From the NCBI GenBank assembly GCA_929200515.1, contig CAKNAD010000176.1:1-6101 (forward strand): 6,101 bases of DNA, written 5' to 3'. Each line of letters opens with the position of its first letter. Positions within the stretch are counted from its first letter, which is position 1. The position numbers and the translations under genes were made by a program. Under the pieces are notes generated by a model. The model had not been told where the DNA came from. It did no database searches and worked only from the letters and a program-made list of their open reading frames with translations. Shown here in pieces: positions 1 to 5,981 of the stretch. Source of the DNA: Candidatus Gorgonimonas leptogorgiae (GTDB lineage Bacteria > Pseudomonadota > Gammaproteobacteria > Pseudomonadales > Endozoicomonadaceae).

Positions 1-662
1 TTTAAAAAATTATGTTTAAAAATTTTGGCCTTATAATTAATCACTACATTTTCATGCATCCAGCTAAAATATCCTTTATAAAAACTGTTAGGGTAAAATG
101 TATTACTATGATTTATTCCATTAAAATAACCAATAATACACTCATTTTTAATAGGTTCTTCAAAGACAACCTCGTATTTTTCACAACATTCTAGAAATTG
201 CATAGTTTTGTCTATATCTAGACCGTAATTATTACTAATAGTACTGTCTATGACATATTTAAAGTCATTCTTCCATAGAACTCCAACATTAAAAGAAACA
301 AAGTTTTTAGATGTAGAAATAATTCCTTTTTGATCCCATGTGTATACATAAGATTCAATTATATCTTGTCCATTATCATGATATTTAGTAGCCTTACACA
401 TATTTTTAGCTAATAACGGTTCGTCGTTTTCTTTTTTATTATTTGGATAAAAACCGCCGCTAGCATTTATTTTACTTAATGACCTAGAGTCAAGTCGATA
501 AACCAATCCTGAAAAATATGTCTGTGTAATTTTTTTTGAAGTTATTGTTATCTTTTTATTTATGCCTATTTGTTTTTCTGCTTTAATCTGTTTTATTTTT
601 GTATTACTAATATCAAAAAATTTTTGAGTAGTGAGGTTTGTTGTTGCAGTGAGTTGGTTCAT
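1..662 (-). CDS. ADP-ribosyltransferase toxin A-subunit-like protein (enterotoxin A / pertussis S1 type), C-terminus outside window
   Basis: The frame starts at ATG 662 and is open to the left edge (220 codons plus 2 nt, no stop), so the C-terminus is missing. Seen: residues 54-60 read VYRLDSR, followed by a SGGFYP stretch at 68-73. This matches the YRADSR...SGGLMP start of cholera/heat-labile toxin A and YRYDSR of pertussis S1, where the Arg (here R56) and Asp (D58) contact NAD. An STS motif follows at 116-118 (IISTS). At 164-180 a segment beginning EVVF and ending GYF aligns without gaps to the toxin segment after catalytic Glu112, making E164 the likely catalytic Glu. The spacings R56-S116-E164 match the family. 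Known: such enzymes transfer ADP-ribose from NAD to host proteins. Odd points: position 162 is Lys rather than Glu/Gln, about 50 residues precede the Arg motif, and there is no signal peptide. The frame is open upstream to 740, with a possible TTG start at 731, but a TATAAT box at 740-745 favours ATG 662. No clear ribosome binding site is seen. The target and B subunit are unknown. Confidence 0.82.
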   Translation of the reverse strand, partial: MNQLTATTNLTTQKFFDISNTKIKQIKAEKQIGINKKITITSKKITQTYFSGLVYRLDSRSLSKINASGGFYPNNKKENDEPLLAKNMCKATKYHDNGQDIIESYVYTWDQKGIISTSKNFVSFNVGVLWKNDFKYVIDSTISNNYGLDIDKTMQFLECCEKYEVVFEEPIKNECIIGYFNGINHSNTFYPNSFYKGYFSWMHENVVINYKAKIFKHNFL

Positions 663-718
663 GATAAGTGGCTTTTGTCGTTTATAATTATATACAGGTG
701 GCAGATGAAAACTCTCAT
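659..718 (-). other. possible 19-codon leader ORF overlapping the toxin start
   Basis: ATG 718 opens a 19-codon frame beginning MRVFICHLYIII. Its TGA stop overlaps the ATG of the ADP-ribosyltransferase gene in an ATGA arrangement, typical of translational coupling. The short basic-then-hydrophobic N-terminus resembles the beginning of a signal peptide, so it could instead be the remnant of an export signal separated from the toxin frame by a frameshift. No ribosome binding site is visible and an ORF this short can arise by chance. It is therefore recorded as a candidate only. Confidence 0.2.
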
Positions 719-773
719 TTATAATTGCCAAGTGTATAGATTATAAATCAAATAAAATAGTTTATATACAGGT
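688..773. repeat. 12-bp direct repeat TTATATACAGGT flanking the promoter
   Basis: Exact copies of TTATATACAGGT lie at 688-699 and 762-773, 74 bp apart. With three further matches just 3' of each, they agree at 15 of 17 positions. The second copy covers the possible -35 region of the ADP-ribosyltransferase promoter and the first lies in its leader. This could be a paired binding site for a regulator that loops or blocks the promoter. Coincidence in AT-rich DNA is not excluded. Confidence 0.35.
740..768 (-). promoter_or_regulatory. candidate promoter of the ADP-ribosyltransferase gene
   Basis: A perfect TATAAT -10 hexamer lies at 745-740 on the minus strand. At 17-bp spacing upstream is TATATA (768-763), only a 3/6 match to a -35 box. 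Transcription would start near 733, giving a leader of about 70 nt before ATG 662 and arguing against the upstream TTG at 731 as start codon. In DNA this AT-rich, TATAAT occurs often by chance, so position relative to the gene is the main support. Confidence 0.4.
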
Positions 774-793
774 TGAAGTTGTAGATAAACTAT
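757..793 (-). terminator. weak hairpin downstream of the serpin gene
   Basis: Perfect 9-bp arms (785-793 and 757-765, ATAGTTTAT paired with ATAAACTAT) enclose a 19-nt loop, starting 21 nt after the serpin stop codon. On the minus strand the stem is followed by a T-rich tail (TTTATTTGATTT). It is placed like an intrinsic terminator for the serpin transcript but holds only one G:C pair, so it would be weak. It also overlaps the candidate -35 of the next gene and could be an operator instead. Confidence 0.25.
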
Positions 794-814
794 AGTGGAA
801 GTTATGAGCTGTAT

Positions 815-2083
815 TTATTCAATAATATTTGGGTTGTTAATTTTTCCTAATGCTATGATTTTTTTTATAGTTACATAATTGTTTAAAGAATAGTCTAATT
901 CGCTAAGCATAAACAAGAACGGTTCACTTATTATAATTTTATTACTTTTTTCTATAGCGTTATCATCAATATTGCTATTTATTATTGGGTTGTTATCTGT
1001 TTCATCTACATTGATACCATTTGTATCTACTTTAATATTCATGTCTTGCAATATTACAGTTGTTTTTTCATTTGAGCTATTTGTAAGATTTATCCCTTTG
1101 TCTATATCAGAATCATCTAATAACGATTTTTTAATGTAAGTTGTTATATCATTATTACGTTGTATAAATTCAAATTTAGGCATGATTAGATGGCATTTTT
1201 TGTAATCTCCTTCTATTTGTGATATATTTAATTTTTTAATAAGATTGATTAAATATCCTTTATGATGTAAAAAACAAGTGTTTTTATTGCGTGTAGAAGG
1301 TAAGATAATATCTAATGCATATGTTTTGCCTTTGCAAAATAATCTATATGCATTGCCGTAATCACTAGATACGATAATAGTATTAATAAATGCTTGCATA
1401 AAGCTAACAAAAATTGAATATCCATCGTTAAGAGTAAAATAATTATCTTGATGATCTTGGAAATTGTCTTCCCACGAGGATGTAAAATGAGCAACAGATA
1501 TAAATTTATATAAATTACATGCATCACTTTCTTGTTTTAAATAATAGGCGTATTTTGATGCTCTTTCGTTAAATTTAACTTTAAAATTATTTAATATTTT
1601 ATTAGTGATATTATCACAATCTTGCTTGTTTTCTAAAGATTCTGCTAATATTCCATTTCCTATAACAACCCCTTTTTGAGTTAATAACAAATTTTTATTC
1701 TTAGAGAATTTATTGCGGTGGTTGTTTGTTAAAATAAAATCAACAGCAGATAATCTATAATTTTTTGTTGCTGAAAATAACTCAAAAAAGTCACAAAAAC
1801 CAAGAGCTTGTAAATTTTGCTCTATAGTTTTTTTTAGTTTTTTATCTGCAATTAAGCAATACAACGATCCACACCTATTCTTAAAAAATGGAGAGACAAA
1901 AAAATTTTTTGTATCATCAGTAGTAGCATGAGTTAAAAAAACAAGCCCATCATTAAGCTGTTTTAATTGTATTGTTTCGTTTATTATAACCTTCTTTGCT
2001 TGCTCTTCTGTTATATTGTTTACTATAGGCATGGATATAGCTGACTGTATTATTAGTGATATAAATATGATTAATAAATTCAT
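815..2083 (-). CDS. exported serpin-fold protein, probably non-inhibitory
   Basis: This is a 422-residue protein. ATG 2083 is chosen because AAGG (2093-2090) sits 6 nt upstream; a TTG at 2137 in the same frame has no such site. Residues 1-17 form a hydrophobic signal peptide, so it is exported to the periplasm or out of the cell. Serpin landmarks occur in order: NFFVSP (60-65) with an LQALGF helix end (91-96); FTSSWEDNF (200-208) matching the NAIYFKGxWxxxF strand; LPS (261-263) in the position of the usual LPxx; HLIMPKFEF (297-305); KVDTNG (351-356) at the hinge; and the C-terminal SEPFLFML (386-393) with IIALGKINNP (409-418). Odd: the usual shutter Asn, His and second Ser appear as S196, Q346 and F67. 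The hinge after G356 reads INVDETD instead of small residues, and the loop is about 7 residues longer than in antitrypsin and rich in Asp/Asn. Known serpins trap proteases by inserting this loop; here I infer that this is lost. Eight Cys lie in the predicted mature part. A toxin-like gene follows 152 nt downstream. Confidence 0.83.
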   Translation of the reverse strand: MNLLIIFISLIIQSAISMPIVNNITEEQAKKVIINETIQLKQLNDGLVFLTHATTDDTKNFFVSPFFKNRCGSLYCLIADKKLKKTIEQNLQALGFCDFFELFSATKNYRLSAVDFILTNNHRNKFSKNKNLLLTQKGVVIGNGILAESLENKQDCDNITNKILNNFKVKFNERASKYAYYLKQESDACNLYKFISVAHFTSSWEDNFQDHQDNYFTLNDGYSIFVSFMQAFINTIIVSSDYGNAYRLFCKGKTYALDIILPSTRNKNTCFLHHKGYLINLIKKLNISQIEGDYKKCHLIMPKFEFIQRNNDITTYIKKSLLDDSDIDKGINLTNSSNEKTTVILQDMNIKVDTNGINVDETDNNPIINSNIDDNAIEKSNKIIISEPFLFMLSELDYSLNNYVTIKKIIALGKINNPNIIE

Positions 2084-2089
2084 TTTAAG

Positions 2090-2093
2090 CCTT
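2090..2093 (-). promoter_or_regulatory. ribosome binding site deciding the serpin start
   Basis: AAGG on the minus strand lies 6 nt before ATG 2083. It supports this start over the in-frame TTG at 2137, which lies inside an inverted repeat and has no purine-rich site. One caveat is that the shorter protein has no basic residue before its hydrophobic stretch, whereas the longer form would add RLK just before it. Confidence 0.6.
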
Positions 2094-2127
2094 GTTATTA
2101 TTATAATATTAAGTTTATTATTATCTC

Positions 2128-2159
2128 TTTTCAGCAAAGCAAAAATTACTTGCTGAAAA
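2128..2159. promoter_or_regulatory. 10-bp inverted repeat upstream of the serpin gene
   Basis: TTTTCAGCAA (2128-2137) and TTGCTGAAAA (2150-2159) are perfect inverted arms around a 12-nt spacer, about 45 nt upstream of the serpin start. There is no T-run after the stem on either strand, so it is not a standard terminator. The position fits an operator or a leader hairpin controlling the serpin gene. It is one of the more GC-containing palindromes in the non-coding parts of this window. Confidence 0.35.
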
Positions 2160-2183
2160 CTTGCATTTTTAAATACGATATGT

Positions 2184-2202
2184 ATTTACCATTCAGGTAA
2201 AT
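2184..2202 (-). terminator. weak hairpin downstream of proS
   Basis: ATTTACC (2184-2190) and GGTAAAT (2196-2202) form a 7-bp stem with a 5-nt loop, 25 nt past the proS stop. The following bases on the minus strand are AT-rich but have no continuous T-run. It is a possible weak terminator or processing hairpin between proS and the serpin gene. Confidence 0.3.
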
Positions 2203-2227
2203 TTATACGTTTTTATAAAATCACACC

Positions 2228-3949
2228 TTAATTTTTAGTAAGGTTAATAACAAAATCAAATACTAAATCAGTTTTTAGCTTGCAATTGTGTTCACTATTA
2301 GCTCTATTTTTGTATTCAATTTCATTGTTTTCGATGTTGCGATCGCTAATTACTATGCAATGAGGCACACCAATTAGCTCTGCTTCAGCAAATTTAATAC
2401 CTGGGCTAATGTTGCGGTCATCAAATAAAACTTCGATATTTGCATCTAGTAGCTTTTGGTAGATTTGATCTGCTTGTTGTTTTACTTTTTCAGATTTATA
2501 TTTTATCGCAAGAATTATTACTTGAAAAGGTGCTATAGATTTAGGCCAAATTATACCTTTGCTATCATTGTTTTGTTCAATAACTGATGCAACAATTCGA
2601 GAAACACCTATGCCGTAACAGCCCATGCTAAGAGGAGTAGCTTTACCATTGTTGTTTATAACATTAGCTTTCATTGATTCACTATATTTCGTACCTAATT
2701 GAAAAATATGTCCAACCTCTATTCCTCTTGTTATTTTAATAGTATCTTCAGATCCAACAATGCGATCACCTTCTACAGCATTACGCAAATCTGCAATTTC
2801 TGTATAATGACAATCCCTACCCCAATTTATACCTTTAAAATGATAGCTGTCTGAATTGGCGCCAGCATAAAAATTACGCATATTAGCCACGCTATGATCT
2901 ACCACTACTGGAATTGAGCAGTGAACTGGTCCTAAATATCCAGCACAAGTTCCAAGTTCATTACTAATTTCTTCACTTGTTGCAAAGTGTAATTTAGGGT
3001 TAACGCAGTCTAATTTTGTTGCTTTTAATTCATTTAATTGATGATCACCTCTAATTACTAAGGCAATGAATTTATGTTTAGAGTGTTCTTTTGCTTTAAC
3101 TATTAAAGTTTTTACCGTATTTTTAATATCGATATTAAATGTTGTTGTTAATTGTTCTATAGTCTTTATATCAGGGGTATGAAATGTTTTAAGTGGTTGT
3201 AGCTCTTGGTCTTCACTACCATTAGTAACTACATGTGCTTCTGCTTTTTCTATATTTACAGCATAATTGTTATTGTCGCAAATTGCTAATTGGTCTTCTC
3301 CAGAGTTAGCTAGCACATGGAACTCTTCTGATTTACTACCACCAATAGCACCGCTATCAGCTTCTACGATGCGATAATCAACCCCTATTTCATCGAAAAT
3401 ATTGATATAGGTATCACGCATATTAAGGTACGTTTCATTGAGACATTCATTACTTGTATGGAAAGAATAGGCATCTTTCATTAAAAATTCTCTGCATCTC
3501 ATGATGCCAAATCTAGGTCTGCGTTCATCGCGGAATTTATTTTGTACTTGATAAAGATTTATAGGTAACTGCTTATAACTTTGGATTTCATCACGAATAA
3601 TATTAGTTATCACTTCTTCATGAGTTGGCCCGATGACAAATTGTCTTTTGTGTCTGTCTTTTATGCGCAATAATTCATCACCAAAATCATCCCAGCGTTT
3701 AGTTTCTTTCCATAATTCAGCTGGTTGCACACTTGGCATTAGTACTTGCAAAGCGCCAGAAGCATTCATATGTTTGCATACAATCTCTTCAACTTTTTTT
3801 AAAACTTTCAATCCTAGTGGGAGCCATGTATATAGCCCCGATGCTAATTTACGTATCATTCCCGCTCGTAACATTAGCTGACTGCTAATTATTTCTGCGT
3901 CACTAGGAACTTCTTTCTGTGTTGGTAGCAAGTATTTGCTAATTTTCAT
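2228..3949 (-). CDS. proS: prolyl-tRNA synthetase (bacterial type with editing domain)
   Basis: This cytoplasmic class II synthetase attaches proline to tRNA-Pro. At 573 residues it is within one residue of the E. coli enzyme and very similar along its whole length, e.g. QLMLRAGMIRKLASGLYTW (24-42). The active site shows the TxE loop at 109-111 (THE), motif 2 around 139-163 (FRDE...RPRFG...REFLMKDAYSF) and motif 3 around 443-459 (GCYGIGVSRIVASVIEQ). An inserted editing domain, which removes mischarged alanine, spans roughly 250-380 with TVKTLIVKA (278-286; K280 corresponds to the E. coli editing lysine) and RGDHQLNELK (300-309). The anticodon-binding domain occupies about 472-573 with VLFDDRN and SPGIKFAEAELIGVPH. 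GGAG (3963-3960) lies 10 nt before the ATG; a CTCCG 27 nt further upstream could pair with it and hide it. No key residue is missing. It is a housekeeping gene and the best taxonomic marker here. Confidence 0.97.
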   Translation of the reverse strand: MKISKYLLPTQKEVPSDAEIISSQLMLRAGMIRKLASGLYTWLPLGLKVLKKVEEIVCKHMNASGALQVLMPSVQPAELWKETKRWDDFGDELLRIKDRHKRQFVIGPTHEEVITNIIRDEIQSYKQLPINLYQVQNKFRDERRPRFGIMRCREFLMKDAYSFHTSNECLNETYLNMRDTYINIFDEIGVDYRIVEADSGAIGGSKSEEFHVLANSGEDQLAICDNNNYAVNIEKAEAHVVTNGSEDQELQPLKTFHTPDIKTIEQLTTTFNIDIKNTVKTLIVKAKEHSKHKFIALVIRGDHQLNELKATKLDCVNPKLHFATSEEISNELGTCAGYLGPVHCSIPVVVDHSVANMRNFYAGANSDSYHFKGINWGRDCHYTEIADLRNAVEGDRIVGSEDTIKITRGIEVGHIFQLGTKYSESMKANVINNNGKATPLSMGCYGIGVSRIVASVIEQNNDSKGIIWPKSIAPFQVIILAIKYKSEKVKQQADQIYQKLLDANIEVLFDDRNISPGIKFAEAELIGVPHCIVISDRNIENNEIEYKNRANSEHNCKLKTDLVFDFVINLTKN

Positions 3950-4030
3950 TGTGAATATTCTCCGATTACGAATTTTTTTTAACCTGTAAAACGGAGTTTA
4001 TCTTATAATGCAACTATTATAAATATTTTA

Positions 4031-5143
4031 TTATAATAAATCTTCAATAGGAGTATATTCTAAGCCTTGCGCCTCAGCGACAGACTTGCAAGTGATTTTA
4101 CCATTTACAACATTTGCCCCTTCTCTTAGATATGGATTATTTTTTAATGCTTTATTAATTCCATGGTTTGCCATACGAATTATATATGGCAGGGTTACAT
4201 TGCTAAGTGCTAATGTTGAGGTTCTGGCAACAATACTAGGTATATTGGCAACACAATAATGCACAACATCGTCTATGGTATAAATTGGGTTATCATGAGT
4301 TGTTGCGGTAGATGTTTCTGCGCAGCCTCCTTGATCTATAGCTACATCTACTAGAGCCGATCCTGGCTTCATTTCAGCAATCATTTCTTTAGATATTAAT
4401 TTAGGGGCTTCAGCACCAGGAATTAGAATGCTACCAATAAGCAGGTCTGCTCTGGTCGATTGATACCATAATGAATGAGGAGTAGAAAATACAGTTTTAA
4501 TTCTATTGCCAAACATATCATCTAGATGACGTAATACATCGAGAGACTGATCGAGTACGGTTACATCTGCACCCATGCCTATCGCCATTGTAGTAGCATT
4601 TCTGCCCACAACACCACCGCCTATAATGACAACCTTAGCTGGTTTCACTCCTGGAACTCCACCAAGCAAAGTGCCGCATCCGTTAGATGATTTTTCTAAG
4701 CATCTAGCTCCAGCCTGAATAGCTACACGACCAGCGACTTCAGACATGGGAGTTAATAAGGGCAGTTTATTTCTATGATCTGTAACAGTTTCATACGCAA
4801 GACAAGTTGCTTTAGATTTAATTAAATCTTGTGTTTGCTCTTTGTCAGCTGCTAAATGTAAATAGGTAAATAGAGTATGTTCTGGTTTTAGTAAGGCTCT
4901 TTCTTTTGCTTGAGGTTCTTTTACTTTTACTATTAATTGGCTACCTGCAAAAATTTCTTCAATACTCGATACTATTTTAGCTCCTGAGTTAACATAATCA
5001 TCATTGCTAAACCCTGAGCTAATGCCTGCATTATTTTCTATTAAAACCGTATGATTATGTTGCTTTAACTCTTTAACACCATGTGGAGTAATGCTGACAC
5101 GATATTCTTGATCTTTTATTTCTTTTGGTATGCCTATTATCAT
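4031..5143 (-). CDS. ald: alanine dehydrogenase
   Basis: This enzyme catalyses the NAD-dependent reversible deamination of L-alanine to pyruvate and ammonium. The 370-residue length is normal for the family (Mycobacterium Ald has 371). Landmark residues sit at the standard numbers: R15 (EYRVSITP) and K75 (VKVKEP), which bind substrate; H96 (TYLHLAAD) and D270 (VDVAIDQGG), the catalytic pair; the Rossmann GGGVVG at 175-180; and D198 (VTVLDQS), which holds the NAD ribose. AGGA lies 7 nt before ATG 5143. One deviation is the late signature, usually ANMPxxVPxTST, which reads ANIPSIVARTST at 299-310. The stop lies 81 nt from the proS start. The AT-only palindrome around 4017-4040 is too weak to call a terminator. 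In the cell the enzyme links alanine, a possible host-derived nutrient, to pyruvate and central metabolism. Regulation is not evident, though family members are often controlled by Lrp/AsnC-type proteins. Confidence 0.95.
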   Translation of the reverse strand: MIIGIPKEIKDQEYRVSITPHGVKELKQHNHTVLIENNAGISSGFSNDDYVNSGAKIVSSIEEIFAGSQLIVKVKEPQAKERALLKPEHTLFTYLHLAADKEQTQDLIKSKATCLAYETVTDHRNKLPLLTPMSEVAGRVAIQAGARCLEKSSNGCGTLLGGVPGVKPAKVVIIGGGVVGRNATTMAIGMGADVTVLDQSLDVLRHLDDMFGNRIKTVFSTPHSLWYQSTRADLLIGSILIPGAEAPKLISKEMIAEMKPGSALVDVAIDQGGCAETSTATTHDNPIYTIDDVVHYCVANIPSIVARTSTLALSNVTLPYIIRMANHGINKALKNNPYLREGANVVNGKITCKSVAEAQGLEYTPIEDLL

Positions 5144-5310
5144 TTCATTTTCCTGAAAGTATTCAATATTAAATGTAAAACGACAATAAAATACTAATGA
5201 TTTTTTTTTTAAAATACAATATAAGATTTAAGAAATATCTGATATCTGGTTTAAAAATATTTGTATCAATAATAAAATTACCAGCATATATACATATAGC
5301 AGTTAAAAAG
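5144..5310 (-). promoter_or_regulatory. ald upstream region with tandem ATATCTG repeat
   Basis: This 167-nt non-coding stretch must carry any separate ald promoter. It has a tandem repeat of ATATCTG (5235-5241, 5242-5248) and a 10-nt A-tract on the minus strand (5201-5210), the kind of sequence that can act as an upstream promoter element. Several poor -10-like hexamers are present (e.g. TAATAT at 5171-5166), but none has a convincing -35. No strong terminator for the gene upstream was found. The assignment as the ald control region rests mainly on location. Confidence 0.3.
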
Positions 5311-5850
5311 TTAATCTTGTAGCTTATTTAGCACAGAAACTAATTGTGAATTAAGCTCGTTATCTGTTAGCTTGTTAGTTGTGCTGTCAAAAACTTTATA
5401 GAAACTAGGAATAGATAAACTTGCTTTAACATTAGCAGCAAAATAAGGGGCAGAATCAACTGCACTCTGGAGTACACTACTTGCACCTTTTTCTCCTGGA
5501 GAAGTAGCAAGCATAAGAACATCTTTGTTTTGGTATACTTTTGCATCAATTCTAGATGCCCAGTCAAAAAGATTCTTATAAGCCGCAGTATAAGAGCCAT
5601 TATGCTCAGCAAAAGAAATTATTAATCCATCAGCATTGCTAATTTTATTATAAAACTGTTGTGCTTTTTCTGGTGGATTACCATTTTTAAGAAACTGTTG
5701 CTCACGCTCTGGACTATAAATAGGAAGTTCATAATCGTTAAGATCAAGAATTTCAATGTCATTAGTGCTAATTATTTTAGTTGCATATAATATTAATTGT
5801 TTGTTTATCGATTTTTTACTATTAGATGCTGCAAATGCTAAAATCTTCAT
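5311..5850 (-). CDS. NAD(P)H-dependent FMN reductase family protein (flavodoxin fold)
   Basis: This 179-residue protein is a small cytoplasmic flavoprotein that reduces FMN, quinones or similar acceptors with NAD(P)H. The N-terminus MKILAFAAS followed by NSKKSIN (10-16) is the first beta strand and the FMN-phosphate loop of this family. Next come ELPIYSPE (41-48), the flavin-facing AEHNGSYTAAYKNLFDWASR (81-100; the family usually has PEYNGSxxxxxKNxxDW), and the TSPGEKGASS loop (116-125) matching the usual TSPGxxGG. The length is standard for the family. AGGA lies 9 nt before ATG 5850. Proline-to-alanine and tyrosine-to-histidine changes in the PEYNGS motif are conservative enough to leave the fold intact. 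The true substrate cannot be told from sequence; azo, chromate and quinone reductases share this fold. It is separated from ald by 167 nt and no functional link is evident. Confidence 0.88.
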   Translation of the reverse strand: MKILAFAASNSKKSINKQLILYATKIISTNDIEILDLNDYELPIYSPEREQQFLKNGNPPEKAQQFYNKISNADGLIISFAEHNGSYTAAYKNLFDWASRIDAKVYQNKDVLMLATSPGEKGASSVLQSAVDSAPYFAANVKASLSIPSFYKVFDSTTNKLTDNELNSQLVSVLNKLQD

Positions 5851-5900
5851 AAGATATTATCCTTATTAACATAATTTATTGTATTGCTGGGTGTTGTAAT

Positions 5901-5949
5901 ATCTAAAAAATAATCTGCATGAATATTTAGATGTTTTAGCGACAGATTA
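5901..5949 (-). promoter_or_regulatory. interleaved inverted repeats in the reductase leader
   Basis: In the leader two perfect 7-bp pairs interlock: TAATCTG (5949-5943) with CAGATTA (5917-5911), and ATCTAAA (5932-5926) with TTTAGAT (5907-5901). The first stem is directly followed by a T6 run on the minus strand, as in a terminator. The second pair would use that T-run and compete. This could be an attenuator, or the terminator of a gene to the right. The stems are short and AT-rich with a large loop, so chance is a real alternative. Confidence 0.2.
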
Positions 5950-5975
5950 AAATATAACTTCTTAAAACTAAAACA

Positions 5976-5981
5976 ATTATA
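5976..5981 (-). promoter_or_regulatory. candidate -10 box of the reductase gene
   Basis: A perfect TATAAT hexamer on the minus strand lies about 125 nt before the reductase start. No good -35 hexamer is found at 16-18 bp spacing. If it is used, the leader would be about 118 nt long and include the interleaved inverted repeats at 5901-5949. Confidence 0.3.

Noticed and set aside
12..194. Plus-strand open frame of 60 codons
   Set aside because: It is antisense to the ADP-ribosyltransferase frame, which has recognisable motifs; no ribosome binding site or family resemblance.
663..731. Longer toxin N-terminus starting at TTG 731
   Set aside because: The frame is open, but the start would be almost leaderless relative to the TATAAT at 740-745 and has no ribosome binding site; it also adds no signal peptide.
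1312..1527. Second minus-strand frame of 71 codons inside the serpin gene
   Set aside because: It lies wholly within the serpin coding region in another frame; the serpin frame carries the conserved motifs.
815..2083. Serpin gene as a poxvirus or eukaryotic contaminant
   Set aside because: It sits between bacterial proS and another minus-strand gene with the same base composition, has a Shine-Dalgarno site and no introns.
2084..2137. Longer serpin N-terminus starting at TTG 2137
   Set aside because: No ribosome binding site precedes it and it lies in an inverted repeat; ATG 2083 has AAGG 6 nt upstream. It stays possible because it would add basic residues before the hydrophobic segment.
3633..3881. 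Plus-strand frame of 82 codons
   Set aside because: It is antisense to the well-conserved N-terminal part of proS.
4017..4040. Palindrome TATTATAA/TTATAATA at the end of ald
   Set aside because: It is made only of A:T pairs, overlaps the stop codon, and lacks the GC stem expected of a terminator; likely a composition effect.
5367..5612. Second minus-strand frame of 81 codons inside the reductase gene
   Set aside because: It overlaps the FMN-reductase frame, which has the family motifs; the hydrophobic run is a by-product of AT-rich codons.
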